DNA from: Phymatolithon calcareum
Taxonomy: Eukaryota; Rhodophyta; Florideophyceae; Hapalidiales
Reading direction: 5' to 3'
Assembly: GCA_977006965.1 (NCBI GenBank)
Contig: OZ345354.1
Span: 3,534,001 to 3,598,000, forward strand
DNA length: 64,000 nucleotides
Shown: in pieces, positions 1 through 11,923 of the stretch
How positions within the stretch are numbered: position 1 is the stretch's first letter
How the letters are laid out: each line of letters begins with the position of its first letter
Position numbers and translations under genes: made by a program
The notes under the pieces: generated by a model
Told to the model about the DNA's origin: nothing
Seen by the model: the letters and a program-made list of their open reading frames with translations, nothing else
The model's database searches: none

Positions 1-87
1 TCGCTTGATTTCAGTGCCCTGAATACTAACACTAACTCATGGTCCATGACGTCTCGGTGGCTGCCGCGCTTACGGTTGTGAATTTTC

Positions 88-509
88 GCTTGAGTTGCTT
101 GTCATCCGCTCTCTGCGTCTACAACAGGATGAAATGAACCACGCTGTCGCATTCGAATTCGTACGTTGACGTCATTATCGCCAATCTACCAATCCATAAC
201 ACACGATCTGACCAAGCATGTCCCTGTCTCTTTTCCAATTCATTTCCTGTGCAGTTACTGTCAACTGTCTCGCGAGCCAGCAAGCCACGTCCACTTTGTG
301 AACAGCTGCTTGAAGTTTCTACCATCCGCTCTCTTGGTCTGCCAGTGGATCTAATGAACTACCGGTCGCGTTCCAATTTGTACGTTGACGTCATTATCGC
401 TTATCTACGTGTCCATAACTCACGATTATCACTGCAGGTTCTGACCAAGCGTGCTATTGTTTCTTTCGCAATTCATTTCCTGTGCAGTTACTGTCAACTG
501 TACCGCGAG
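88..509. repeat. Diverged tandem duplication, two units with ~220-bp period
   Basis: Unit 1 (about 88-276) and unit 2 (about 308-509) share a common order of blocks: a CATCCGCTCTCT block, a GTACGTTGACGTCATTATCG block, and a block ending CAGTTACTGTCAACTGT followed by CGCGAG. Unit 2 carries about 15 extra bases (around 425-440) before the CTGACCAAGC block. No coding potential is recognised in either unit, and the origin (old transposon end or simple segmental duplication) is unknown. Confidence 0.7.
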
Positions 510-1432
510 GCACCATGCTGCTCCCGATCACATGAGGTCTTCTGGCACATGTTCAGGTTGGCCTTTATGGAAATTGTCCACTTCTGCTCCTCTGCAGTTC
601 GTTTCCTGCTTGGCAGTGATGTTCTATTCCAATATCAGTATCAATCGTGGTTTTCACAGATTCTTCCATTCACTAGTGTACTGGCAGTTGCTCTGGTGCT
701 TCGCAGTCTAGCTACTGGCGATACTTTTTCTCCAATTGTTAAATCTTTGAACACTGGTCTTCCTAATTTCACATGATCCATGAGAACGCTCAGCGTCAGT
801 CGGTTGTAGCCTAGACCCATCCCCCGGATAGAGCTTATGGTCGCCCATGCACGATCACACGTACACCACATCTAGCACGCCAGGACATCTGCGTTCTTTC
901 CTAGGTACGGGACAAACGACTTTGGTGCAAGCGTGGGATGATCAGAAATTCTGCTGCTCCTTGTCTATACCGGTCATACTCCGCGTCCAGATCATATCAT
1001 ATAGCAAGTTTCGGCCGAGTCCTATCGTCAACGACTATTTATCCACAGGAAAGGCTCACATCATCAAACGAGACAATGACTGGACGTCGATGGACAGCGA
1101 GTCGCTCTCCCTTAACTTTTTTAGCTTTCCTACGACACTGATTGCAGTGTCCGAGTGACACGGACAGCAACCCTCTCCCGACACGGCACGGGCCCTGGAA
1201 TACACGGCGCTCCACGGCGCTGTGCTCCCCCAGTGGTGAGCAGACCTAGAAACTGGACCGTGTGTGTAGTCATGACAGAAGTGATCGATATCAGAATACC
1301 GCAGGTGACTCGTGGTCATTTTAGTAATTTCCTCTTATTTTTACCTCTAAATTACTTAGGTTGCGGCAGGGAGTTAATCTTGCTCGCTAATTGTAAAAAC
1401 GCTTCTTCTTTGTCTGCCGCTAGTCATTAGAC
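510..1432. other. Unannotated stretch
   Basis: Only short overlapping open frames occur here, with no recognisable protein family on either strand and no terminal repeats that I could pair. Nothing is supported as a gene. Confidence 0.5.
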
Positions 1433-1700
1433 GATTCCACCCGAAGCAACTGCGGTGGTTCCACGTTTCGCGAGTCCTCGTGGACAGCCAGAATGTTGGC
1501 CTCTTTGCTTTACAGCTCACTTAGCTCGGATCCCTTGTGCAATGCGGAAACCCAACGCCCGAAACGCCCCGTGGCGCGAAATTAAGAGAAAAAACGGGTC
1601 AGACTCTTCACCGCAAACAGGCACACACGGTATTCGAACCCAGGACCTTTCTCTTTCCCGCATATGCACACCCCCGGAGGAAGCGATTAGGGCGATTCAA
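1433..1700 (-). mobile_element. tRNA-derived SINE, copy A (degenerate)
   Basis: On the minus strand, positions 1640-1629 read GGTTCGAATACC, a good RNA polymerase III B box, followed by GTGTGCCTGTTT and GTGAAGAGTC. The same order of blocks recurs on the minus strand at 34,067-33,983, and the distal part (1433-1492, containing GCGGTGGTTCCACGTT) recurs at 32,891-32,953. The two copies therefore define one SINE family. The A-box part of the tRNA-like head is not clear in this copy, so it is degenerate or truncated there. Confidence 0.65.
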
Positions 1701-2032
1701 ATTCTGGCAAGGGCTGGCAACTAGGAATCAACCAATCAATGGTATATACACACATTAAAAATTTGAACTCAATATTAGAATCTGGCAGCCTGTTCTGCCA
1801 AAGAAACCAGCATGCGGCGTTCCACTCCTCTTCCACCCTGCATGACGACATGGTCCAGGAGGGACGTTCCGGGTCTGCAATTGTGGTCCATAGATGGCTT
1901 CGGACCTGTACGGAAGCATTGGTTTGCCTTCGGCTCTCGACGTCCAGGAATTTCGTGTATATACATTGAAAAGTTATACACAGACACGTTTGGATATTGA
2001 GTTTTTAGATCGTGTTTTGTATCGAAAAGGAA

Positions 2033-2452
2033 TAGGGATGGCCCTCCCGAAAGGGCCCCTCCCCGAAATGGGCCCTTTTTTTACCTCAAAGAGGGGATTT
2101 TGCCCTCTCCCTCGCGCCAAGTAGAGGGCCCCTTTCGGGCTTATGATATTCTTACGACAACGAAGTGCTTATGATATTAGAATATGGACAGAATTGTACA
2201 GTATACAGAAACGTGGACGCAGCATTAGCTTCATGGCATGAGGGCTACGGATTCAGGACGAGAAATCAACCTGCCAGTGCTTCTGACGTATGATACTGAT
2301 GTCTGATGAAACAATCCTCCCCAGTTTCGGGCTTTTCGGGGCCCGAAATCAGGTCTGTAATGAGGGTCAAAGAGGGCCCCTCCCCTCTAGAGGGCCACTG
2401 ATAGAGGGCAAGTACGGCCCTCCGGGCCAATGTTTCGGGAGAGCCATCCCTA
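2033..2452. mobile_element. hAT-type MITE, family C, copy 1
   Basis: A 420-bp non-autonomous element with terminal inverted repeats TAGGGATGGCCCTCCCGAAA (left) and its near-complement at the right end (one mismatch). It is flanked by an exact 8-bp target-site duplication, AAAAGGAA, at 2025-2032 and 2453-2460. The 8-bp duplication and the TAGGGATG start fit the hAT superfamily. The interior carries many AGGGCCC/GGGCCC and TTTCGGG motifs in both orientations near the ends and no transposase. A copy about 98% alike lies at 11,924-12,342. Confidence 0.92.
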
Positions 2453-2460
2453 AAAAGGAA

Positions 2461-3545
2461 CCACCAGATCATGTTTAGTGACGTTCTGGAAGATGCAAGC
2501 GCTGCCACACGTCGCATTTTCGGGCGTTTGATCCTACCTTTCGTAAAATACCGACATTTGGAGTGTGACACGAAGCATATGATTCGCCGGAGAAATTGGA
2601 AGCCTTCCAGTCGCTAGAATTGACATCGCATGACGGTTACTCTCTGGCCATGACAGGGGGCTATGTTCTTCGCTTCGGGTCGATGCTCTACTGTGTTCAA
2701 TTCGAAAAGTACCAACGTTTTCCATGGACAGAACAGTGCCGTCGCGCTCAGTGACGTATTGTGATCAAGTTCATAATGCGGCACTGACGAGTGCGTCTTT
2801 ATTTCTCCTTAAAGTTGATCTCTTTTTCCATTTTATTTTCGCTTCGTGAACACCCACACCGCTCCACGGCATGACGAAGCAGTCTATTCACCACTCTGGG
2901 AGAGCATGGCGTTTTCCTTTGTTGACGCATGCGTACTAGATTAGGTTCACAATTCTAGACGCCAAGTTCCAAATTCGATAACAAAGCACATTACAGTACC
3001 GAGAAACTTCTAAAGGGGTACTGAATCGCAAATTGTAATTCTGAAATGCTCAAAATGCAGTTTTAAACTCTCCACTAAGCCTTAAGGGGCAGAATTTTTC
3101 GAAGCTTATGTCGGTACTGCCAAATTCGTCTGCACGCAGAACTTCTTTCCAGCGATCTCCTACATGGACTTTTCTTTGGCAGTCGAACACAGCTCGAAAG
3201 TGTCGTATGAGTTGGGTTTTGCAATTGACCTCAACAGAGCGTCTCTGACTCTGAGCGGAATCTGAAGGCAACCGTTCCAAGCTATTGCGTTCGCAAAGAG
3301 CTTCATTACGTTGACCACCCTTGGCCAGCTCCCCCATGCCATTCATGTGCTTTCGTATAAATTTTTTTTATGACGGTTCTATTCTTGTCGGAGTTTCACA
3401 TTCCATGGCATGAAGTCTACTTCTTTCGTTCGGTGTTAGATATATGGTGCAGACTACAAGCGAATCATGTCGGTTCTTGCAAGCTCCCTGATATTTCCAG
3501 TTCGAAAGCTAATGGCATCTAATTATCTTGGCTTGTACTTCTTTG
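2461..3545. other. Unannotated stretch beside the KDZ unit
   Basis: No protein family recognised. A minus-strand 98-codon open frame (3050-3346) has no known motif and may be part of the KDZ transposon or chance. I looked for a terminal inverted repeat that would pair with the region beyond 10,331 and found none convincing. Confidence 0.45.
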
Positions 3546-5297
3546 CTAATGTGTCGGTGGATCAATCTGAATTTGAACGTTGAGAAGACTGTCGTACATT
3601 TGCCTACGAAAAAGGGGAATGTCTTTGGCCGAGTATCCCGGATTCACCTCTCCGATAGATACAAAATATGCGTTCATGCAGAGAAAGACTCCACAGTCAT
3701 AGCTGTTGTCCTGCAATGGAGAGTAGCGCACTTTTGGGTGCATATCCAGTCTCCATCCGTCTGGCCAATCTGGTAGAGATATAAGTTCATAGATGGAACT
3801 CACCCAATACTCTAACTTTCCGATGTCGTTTCTCGTAAATGCGTTGGCCCCCGGAAGAGAATCATACACAGAAATAGTCTTCGTTTCCTTGTAGAGAGCT
3901 GCAAGACCCCAATGATGGCACCGGTCACTGTGAAGAGGAATGATAACCACTTTGCATTGGTCCATTTCCTTCCGTTTGAGCCACCGGGCTACTCGTATTC
4001 CCCCGCACGGATCCGTCAGAAGTATTTTGTAGAGAAATGTGTTGAGGACTACGACCGTTTTGCAATGTAACATCGAACAAAACGCATTGACAACATTGTC
4101 GTTGAGCTCTCCTGCGACACCAATACCAAGCAAAGCGTCAACATCATCTTGTATGAGTGAAATCCCGTTCACGACAGAGACAGGAACTCGCGATTTTGGA
4201 CTGGCGGGTGGATCGATCATGTCTTTGTCATCGTTGGAGTCCTTACTGTCCGCACTGCTATTCTTCTTCTCAAGCATTCCATCCTTGTAGTCTGAATTTG
4301 GCATTCCGGATGAAATCAACCTATGTTCCGCTCCATCGACATGAGACTTATTATCTTCGGGCGGTTCGAAGATGCCATCTCTTCGCTTTGCATCGATGGA
4401 AATTTCGGCCGGAAAAGGACCAAGAAATCGGCTGTATTTTCGTAAAATACTTATTAGCAGTGCACGGGTTCCTGGCTCATGAACGAGCCAAAGAGTAAGA
4501 ATCACCCGACAAACTGTGCTGCCGGATTTTGTTCTAGTTAGACGTCTGTGAGGAAGAGTTTTGTCAGTGACTTGGACAACGTTCTCATGTCGTTTCCCGT
4601 ACAGTAGTGCAGTGGAATGGAAAAGCCACGGAGGCGCCCACTTACTGTACTCCAGTGCTCCGGGTGCATTGGCTGCGCTATGTAGCTCAACAAAGAAATC
4701 GCGATAAAGCGTCTGAAAATCCGAAGGAGATATAGTTGCCATTTCTTTGTACAGCGAGTAGGGGCTTTTCAGGTCGTGAGCAGATCGCGATTTTCCAGAC
4801 ATCTCCCTTTTGTCAAACGGGAACCAATCTGGGACAGTCACAATAGAGCTCTTGTCTTGTGTAGAAAAGTCGGTCGAAAAGTACGCTCCGGAAATCACAG
4901 CGGCAGTTGAGAACGTTTCCGACACAAGGTTTGACATTAGCGACGATCCAGTGGCAGAAGATCCAGTTGCATAAACGATTGTCGGTGAGAAGAGTGAAAT
5001 AGTGGCCAGGTCTACTCTGCAGCCGCCACTTGAGCTTTCGCGATCCTCCATATCTAGCGGAGCTTCCAGAAATACGTGGACGCGGGAAGATGACCCGATC
5101 TTGAATTGCAACATAGCAGCAGCATCTTGAAGCTTCCTCAATTCATGTCGCATGCTCGACAGGCTTCTCGATGCAGCACAAGCGTTGTCCAGCATTTGCG
5201 CTGTAAGGGATAGGCTTTCGGCACATTTCTCAGAAACCGAAGAGAAGAGATCGATACATTTCGCGAGATCTTGGTCTTCTCTCGGACCAGAGCTCAT
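3546..5297 (-). CDS. ULP1/SENP-type cysteine peptidase (C48), likely transposon-borne
   Basis: The 583-aa product ends in a ULP1-like (SUMO/ubiquitin-like-specific) peptidase domain at about residues 385-575. The catalytic set is visible: His462 in HWGL, Asp479 in VYDSL, Gln529 in PLQDN and Cys535 in YDCGVF. The first ~90 residues look helical and may coil; the middle (about 300-375) is acidic and low-complexity, rich in Asp, Ser and Lys. The ATG at 5297 is the first Met of the open frame. It lies on the same strand and downstream of the KDZ transposase, with 1.4 kb between. ULP1 peptidases are known passengers of several DNA transposons, including Zisupton-type KDZ elements and some MULEs, so I infer a transposon gene and not a host SUMO peptidase. 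The frame is fully open. A domesticated host gene remains possible. Confidence 0.85.
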   Translation of the reverse strand: MSSGPREDQDLAKCIDLFSSVSEKCAESLSLTAQMLDNACAASRSLSSMRHELRKLQDAAAMLQFKIGSSSRVHVFLEAPLDMEDRESSSGGCRVDLATISLFSPTIVYATGSSATGSSLMSNLVSETFSTAAVISGAYFSTDFSTQDKSSIVTVPDWFPFDKREMSGKSRSAHDLKSPYSLYKEMATISPSDFQTLYRDFFVELHSAANAPGALEYSKWAPPWLFHSTALLYGKRHENVVQVTDKTLPHRRLTRTKSGSTVCRVILTLWLVHEPGTRALLISILRKYSRFLGPFPAEISIDAKRRDGIFEPPEDNKSHVDGAEHRLISSGMPNSDYKDGMLEKKNSSADSKDSNDDKDMIDPPASPKSRVPVSVVNGISLIQDDVDALLGIGVAGELNDNVVNAFCSMLHCKTVVVLNTFLYKILLTDPCGGIRVARWLKRKEMDQCKVVIIPLHSDRCHHWGLAALYKETKTISVYDSLPGANAFTRNDIGKLEYWVSSIYELISLPDWPDGWRLDMHPKVRYSPLQDNSYDCGVFLCMNAYFVSIGEVNPGYSAKDIPLFRRQMYDSLLNVQIQIDPPTH

Positions 5298-6740
5298 AGC
5301 AGTGCTTGCTTCGTTTTCAAACGTGGAATCAATAAGACTTGTGGTCTCGGGATTCCGGCTCTTTCCGGTTGTTGTGTCACCGGCTGCGCGCCATGAGAAT
5401 CGGCGGCCTTCGCATCAATGCAGCATAAATACATCGAAAACGAGTGCGATCGCACCTCACGTCTCATTAACTGTGCAATTCTGTGCATTAACCGACCCCA
5501 AAAACCATTTCGTGCTGTAATCCACCCTAAAACAAGAAATGTAAATCAAATTGACATGCAAATTGGCATATGTGCAGAAATTCGCACAAAGAGTATGAAA
5601 GGAATGCACGCTGCATCAGGTTTGCCTGTTTTTCGCGATTTCTATGAAAAGAACATCTCCGTCGACTATACTGTGGAAAAAGCGGTACATGGGACGAATC
5701 AGAGTTGCTATCGTTGCTTTCATTTTAAAATTCTAATAATTTATTGAATAAAATACGTTTTCATATCACACGTTGAAGGAGATCATCTAGAAATAGCTCA
5801 ACTCAAACCGTTTCTGAAGATTGCAATTGTGCAAGCTCATTGAGCTCGCACAGTATAGCCGCTTTCATATGGTAATTGAAATCAGGCCAAGCTCCGTGCT
5901 GGATTTGGAACCTAGAAAATCTTCTGTTTTAGGAAATATATGAGTCATACTTGAGTCATGTCTTGACAACAATAATGTTTGATCATCTCTGCCAGTAAGC
6001 AGTCTGATGATGTCAGGGAGACGGTGGCACCATTCACCAATATTTCACATAGATGGGTCTTAGCTTGCGCGTAGCATGCTTCAATGGATTGTTCGGGAGG
6101 TTTAGTTTGCCCAGTGAGGTAACCACCTCTGCAATGGGAACGATGCTGACGTCTCGGAGCTCGAGCTATGGTGAAACAGGTATTCATTCTAAAAAGTAGA
6201 AGAAAATTTTCAGACCATCTACACGCTCAAACAATGTAGCTTTCCTAGTGTACGACTTGAAAACCACTTCGTATTGCCATTTTTTGGCGTCTACTGTTTC
6301 TGAAACGACCACGCGTCCTTTAGTATCCTCCACGAGATTATGCATGAGGATGCCAAGCTATTAAAATTGATCAGAAAGTCATCACGAAACTGATAGGTAT
6401 TCTGATTATCGCCGGCGAGCGTCTCAGGTCTGAAAAGATGATATCCCGGGAAATTTCCTCGTCTGATCTGATACTTTGAAATCTTCATATATCTTCAAGT
6501 ACAATGATCGCTCACAGAATATTACCCAAGATTGTGGTACATGAGATAGAACTGGTACATGGTCTTCGGAATGACCAGATATGGGATATGTGGCGCGCCG
6601 GAAGCCATACATAGGCAATGTAATGAATACTAGGTCGGATGACGCACCAATCGTGTACAATTCGAAGCACTACAGAATACGAGACACTGGCAAAACCGGC
6701 CGCATCACGTAATGATTGCCAATGTGTTCGTTTATTTGTC
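5298..6740. other. Spacer between peptidase and transposase genes
   Basis: This 1.4-kb stretch has only short open frames on either strand and no domain I recognise. Its position between two same-strand genes makes it internal to the proposed KDZ transposon. It may contain untranslated ends, an unrecognised small gene or an old insertion. Confidence 0.5.
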
Positions 6741-9700
6741 TTAATTGCCATCTGAACCACCTGCAGTTGCGCAGCGATGGCACGAACATGCTAAGATGCC
6801 GTTTCCGAACGCTATCAGGTTAGTGTCCTCTATGTCTGCCGCATCTGATTCGTCCCTGTAAAGCGCCTTTAGATTCATAAACGCCGCTTTTGCCGTGACA
6901 AACGGCATGAGATTTGATCCTTGCAAAAACCTAATATGACTTCTAGAGTTTGCCCACCGCGCATTTAGAGATTCCGCTCCGGAAGTTCGAAGATTATCCA
7001 GAGACGAAAAAGTTGCTGGGTCAAAAGATGAAGAACAAGCATGCGACTTGAAATGGAACCGGTCAACGCACAGATTCATGTCCTTCAAAACCCACGGACA
7101 TCTCAGCATAATGGACTTAGACAGGTTACAAGCATTTTCGTAAAAGACGGCTTTTGGAAGTGTTTGGAAGCGCGTAATTAGTGCTGAGAGTGCAGTGGAT
7201 AAGCTCTCGCATGAATCCATGATTGAAACGCCTAAAATTTTGGGATGAGCACATACGCATTGTACGGTGAACAATCCAGGAGAGTGAGACATAGAATTTA
7301 GGTAGTTTTTCGTGCATTCGTCTCTTGATACTTCTGGGTGAGCATTAGAATTGAGAAAATGGACTCTGGGTCTACACTGTGGTCGCCCAGGATAAATTTC
7401 GCCGGTCATCACCGGTGTATCCGTTGCAGAAGCGCCCAATACTTCACCAATGAATGAATTCCCATTACTATGGTTAGCACTATACAGAGCTGAGGCCGTA
7501 GATCTTTCCTCCTGGAACTTGGTATCAAATGATTTATAGGCTTCAACGGCTTCATCGATGACGCATGCCACGGCGAGCGATATCTCTCTTAGATGAGCAT
7601 TGCTTTCCCTTCCCATGGCTTCCATGAGCGCAAGCGCAAATCCAGAAGCGGTGGCGGAAACATCTTCTGCTCGGTTCGCGGATGATTCAACGTCAAATCG
7701 ACACTCTTTGCACGGCTGCCCTTCGTGCGAACACTAAAATACTGAAGCCAGTCGCTCGGCCAGAACCATATGCATTTTAACACTTTCCTTCCTATGCATT
7801 ATGGTTGCCGGAAGAGAGTCTGTCAGAAAGCATCGCAGAATATCACTGGATGCACGTCGCAAGCGCTCAGTTGGTAGGCGGTGACGAAATATTATAAAGA
7901 TACCATCATCTTTGCCAGCAGGCGCTTGGTCACTGTTACATCTGTCGCTATCTCTGTCGTCCACAAATGAAGACGGTACTTGTGCATGCATGTTCCTCAC
8001 ATCAACGGAATTCGTTCGGAACGCATCGGTCTTTGCACGTTTACGACTGCACTGAATATATTCTCGGGTGCTAAGAACTTCGTACGCCGCACGCAAGTAC
8101 TCTGAAACAGCGAATGGTTCGCGCTGCATATCATCGTTGAAGAAAAACAATTCAATGATGTCAGAGATGTATTCGTCTTCTCCACGATATCTTGCACACA
8201 GTTTCAGCTTGAAGACTGGTGAGTCGGTGGTTACCAGCGCTTGTTTTGTGAACGCCTTAATAAATCTTCGGTATTGCGCTTCCTGAAGTAAAAACTGAAC
8301 CACAGAGACGTTTCTCGGACAGGGAATCCCAATGGATGGCCTAGTGAATTTTGGCAGATCCCCTAGAATCCCGGTGGCTGTTCCGTCCATAACCACTCCT
8401 TTCATCCTACCACCTTCCTCGCAGATATTGCAGATGAAAATTTGAGAAAGCCCTTGGTCGTCCTCAGGGAAGAGTATCTTGAGAAATTCCGAGAAACAGG
8501 AATTTGCCGCTCTTCTGTTAGTTCTGATTTCCCGACCGATCCTTACCTGAGAAACGCTGCTGGACTGGGCAAATCCTTGTGATGCGAAGTATGCATCCCG
8601 GAATGTTTGCCCAAGCGATGCAACTTGAAACAGCCAGTAGTCGAGTAGCTCTCTGGTGTAAACGGCACACTTACTTGCGGAAAAGCAAGCGATATCCAAT
8701 CCGTCAAAAAAATTCATTTCGAAACAGTGGCCACAAACAAAGTCTGTCACACACGCATTGAAGGTTCCGTGTACAAAGGTGTGAACTAGAACCTTCCGGT
8801 ACGACTGTTTGAAAGCCATGCTGGTGTCATCGATTGAGCCGGACATTCTGTAATGCTTGCAAACAACAATTTCGTCCCGGAGTGAAACCATTTCTCGTCT
8901 CTCTCGGCAGATCCAGAAACGATCGTTGAGTTCCTTTGTGCGAGATAGGTCACTTTGGCACGGAAGCGATCGACGCTTTCTCCACGATACGTACACAATT
9001 TCGGAAGTCAGCGGCGCAATCGTGGAGTTGTTGCTGATTTCGTTTTTGCCGTCCGATTCCCCGAGTACATCCCTTCCCAGGGTTTTGACAGTGGTACCAT
9101 ATCCAAGATGAAGAAGCTCTTTACGACATTCGAGAACAGCTCGTTCATGCTCACAAACTCCGCGCTTTGTCGGACTCCGCCTACATTTTTGACACTGCAT
9201 GCGATGCAAAATATCCTTTTTAGAGTTACGTGAGCTGCACTGTTCGAGTACAGGAACGTATATAACTCTACAGGAGCCAGCACATCGTTCGAGGAAACAA
9301 ATCCAGTACACAGATATGACGCCGGGGTCCGCAATGCATGGTAGAGTACTCCATTTATCGGTTGGGAAGTCGCTTCGATTTGAATAATGTGGGACAGACT
9401 TGACGGGAATATCTTCTTGGCTTAGAATCGCATGTACACCCGCTAATATCAGCTCGCTTTCAAAGCAAAACATTGTGTGAACGCACGATTTTGTCGAAGA
9501 ATCTCGCCAGCAGGAACATGAAGCTTGGGCAAGAGGATGAGTCTTCGTTTCCGCAGATCTTGTGAAACCAACGCAAACGGCAATCCTGGGATGCTCTTGT
9601 GATGGAACAAGAACGGCCACTGATATTGAATCGCGAAAGCTGCACGGTAGCATACACGCCACGGAAACATGTCTCCCCCAGGAAAAAGAGTTGAGAACAT

Positions 9701-10331
9701 GGTGAGCCTCCTCAGGTAAGCTGCGGGCAATCTTTGACAGTAGGCTTCGCAGCAAGGTGGCAACAGTGTTTTCAAAGTATTTTCCATATATAGCTGGGGC
9801 TGAGATGGCAAGATTTTCAATAGGTAGCTCATCCAACTTGCTTTGCCCTTTCTGGACCCCTTTTTCGTCGTGTCTGTCGAAATCGAACCCAGCGGCTGAC
9901 GGTCGCGAATGTATTGCAGTCGAATTTACATGGTCTCGTAACACAGAATACCCGTTAAAATGCATGGTCGATCCGTCCGGTTTATTCCTGAAAAATGAAC
10001 AGGATTTCGGAAGAAAGCTCGCTCTTTGTCGATAGCTTAGATTGGCGGAGTTGGAAATTCTTGACACAAAGAGGCTGTCTGGACCAATGATAACCCTTGC
10101 ACTTTCATCTCTTCCGCACTTCGCTAGCATCTGCGACAGACGTGTCGAAAAAATCGTGTCGTACTCCAGGATGGAATCAGTGCATTGCGCATCGTCAAAT
10201 TCAACGTTTTGAACATTCATCCTTCGACTAAGCGCCCATGTGACCTGACCATTCCCACTGCGCAGTGGATAGTAATAGGATACGCGCTTTGCTTCCAGTT
10301 CCATTTCTGACCAGGAGTTTAAGCCGATCAA
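6741..10331 (-). pseudogene. KDZ-superfamily transposase, one in-frame TAG
   Basis: Reading from 10,331 the frame is open for 865 codons, meets one TAG (7736-7734), then stays open in the same frame to 6741, about 1,196 codons in all. A SWIM-like zinc motif (CxC...CxH, residues ~271-285) lies in the N-terminal third. Further Cys clusters follow (CQKC near 380, CGHC near 535). The DDE-like core shows a DGT motif (Asp ~649), then after the TAG the KDZ hallmarks: YENAC (~1064), DRFHFKSH (~1090) and TSGAES (~1120), and a Cys-rich end. KDZ proteins usually have an aspartate in the YDxAC motif; this copy has glutamate. The paired ULP1 gene supports the Zisupton-like branch. A single stop in ~3.6 kb suggests a recently inactivated element; readthrough or a sequencing error are alternatives. 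Confidence 0.8.
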
Positions 10332-11439
10332 TAAGTTTGTGAAGGAAACGATTGATGGGAGATGGTGCTCGTGCCGAGAGTGATGAATGTATCCTCATAC
10401 TGTATCCCCCACTGGATTCTATTTTGCCCATATCATACGGCAGTTCTCGTTAGAGTTTGGAATTCTTGGAAATGCGCTAACTCTAAGTAAAAATTATTCG
10501 TCGGCTTTCGTGCGGCTCCAAAAATGAGCCCAAAACTGATTCTGAATTCCTGTATTGAACCATATGTATCCGATTTTCAGAAAGGAGATACAAGCTTGAA
10601 GTACATTTCTACCATTGGTGTACAGTCTCTGTATGTTGCACTGAGCCAAAAAGGGAAACCTTCGATCAAGGACCGCCTGTATGTGAATCGCTCTAATTCA
10701 AACGGACCTGGGACCTATATTCCCGCACATTGACCCTCTCGGCTCTGTGCTGCGATTGGTTCGATTCGATTGCAGACCGTTCCACGTAACTGTTCCAACT
10801 GCCAGTTTCTCTATTTGTGACATACATTTCCATGAACCACTGCATCAAATACGCCTTGGTTTCCCGTTTGCCAGCGTCGGCCAGAAACCTTACTCGCCCT
10901 GTCCCGTTCGAATCACTGATCTTTTTCAAGGTTAACCGACGGTTCTGTAATGAGGCTCTCGTAGCCGAAACGGTCGAGATAGCGATAACTGAAGGAGTAG
11001 AGAAGAGGAGAGCAAGCACCAATATTTATTGATCGGAGAACTACTGAGATCGTCAGTATCTTCCGCCACGCGGGCACCGGGCACGTTAAGAGCCGCATGC
11101 GTGGAGAGAGATAACTCCAGGTCTGAATTTCGGTGGTCAAAGGTCTGTCCATTGTGGAGAACTTTGGGGAAAATTATTTTTGTCTACCGAAAAAGGCGTT
11201 TCTGCAATGTCGGTGAGTAGCTTTCTTGTTCGTAAATACTGGAAAGAGAAAAATATTGGAAATCACAGTTGGTTCTGTTCTGTTTCGGGATTAGATCCCT
11301 TCAGCGACCAGGTACTGTAGACATGCCCACTTTTGTTGTTGAACGGCAAAGTGTACCAGGCCCCCTTCTTGTACTGGTTCTTTGGTTGATTACCCTGGGG
11401 CCCCTAGTCTGGTTGTGGAATTCTACATGGTGAATGGCA
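10332..11439. other. Unannotated stretch with one weak minus-strand ORF
   Basis: A 109-codon minus-strand frame at 10,693-11,022 starts with a hydrophobic segment and continues into a charged region, but matches no family I know. It could be a small secreted protein, part of the KDZ element, or chance. The rest holds nothing I can support. Confidence 0.35.
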
Positions 11440-11580
11440 TTACCTACAGGTGCACTATCCGCACGTTGCTCCTTAAGCCTAATTGGCCAAACGAGAGCGC
11501 AAGAAACTGACCGACACCATCAATAAGCTGACGAGCCACTGGTCTAGGCCGGCATCTCGACCGCCCAGCAGAACTGACCC
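11440..11580 (-). repeat. Interspersed repeat, copy 1 (inverted partner at 18.79-18.93 kb)
   Basis: The minus strand matches the plus strand at 18,790-18,930 through blocks such as CCAGTGGCTCGT versus TCAGTGGCTCGT, then GGTGTCGGTCAGTTTCTT, then GCGGATAGTGC. The two copies are in opposite orientation about 7.3 kb apart. No coding function is evident; this is probably an old dispersed element. Confidence 0.7.
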
Positions 11581-11923
11581 AAAACGGCACTGAATGACTC
11601 CCATAAGCGTAATCTATGTCCCGAGTCGTCAATAGCGATCAATCTCACCTCAAAGGAGTTTTTTTCCTTTTTTCCCCTTTTTTTCTCAGCGCTCAGAGGC
11701 GGAACCTAGTCATCAGGTGAGCGAGAACTACGTATCAAAAACTGGTCGAATCCGGATTTTGTGCTGAAAATTATATAAAAAGAACGCTCAACAATTTTAT
11801 TTAGTCCGAAATTCTCACTCGGAATCCGGTCGAAAGCCAGTCCCCAGGCGGTCCAGCGGGGCAGACCGTCCGATGCGACCTCTGGTCCTAATATCATTGC
11901 TGGTAATTGGAGTCTATATTTAA

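Larger units (their letters stand above)
3546..10331 (-). mobile_element. KDZ/Zisupton-like DNA transposon (coding core; ends not found)
   Basis: The transposase and the ULP1 peptidase share one strand and are consistent with one mobile unit. The given limits are only those of the coding parts. Terminal inverted repeats and target duplication should lie between about 2.46-3.5 kb and 10.3-11.9 kb, but I could not identify them by eye. Base composition is similar across both genes. Confidence 0.7.

Noticed and set aside
5294-5488. N-terminal extension or upstream exon for the ULP1 gene
   Set aside because: Different frame, no splice sites that join it to the peptidase frame, and no recognisable domain.
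10693-11022. Confident small secreted protein on the minus strand
   Set aside because: Only a short hydrophobic start supports it; no family, no promoter or neighbour evidence. Left as a weak note only.
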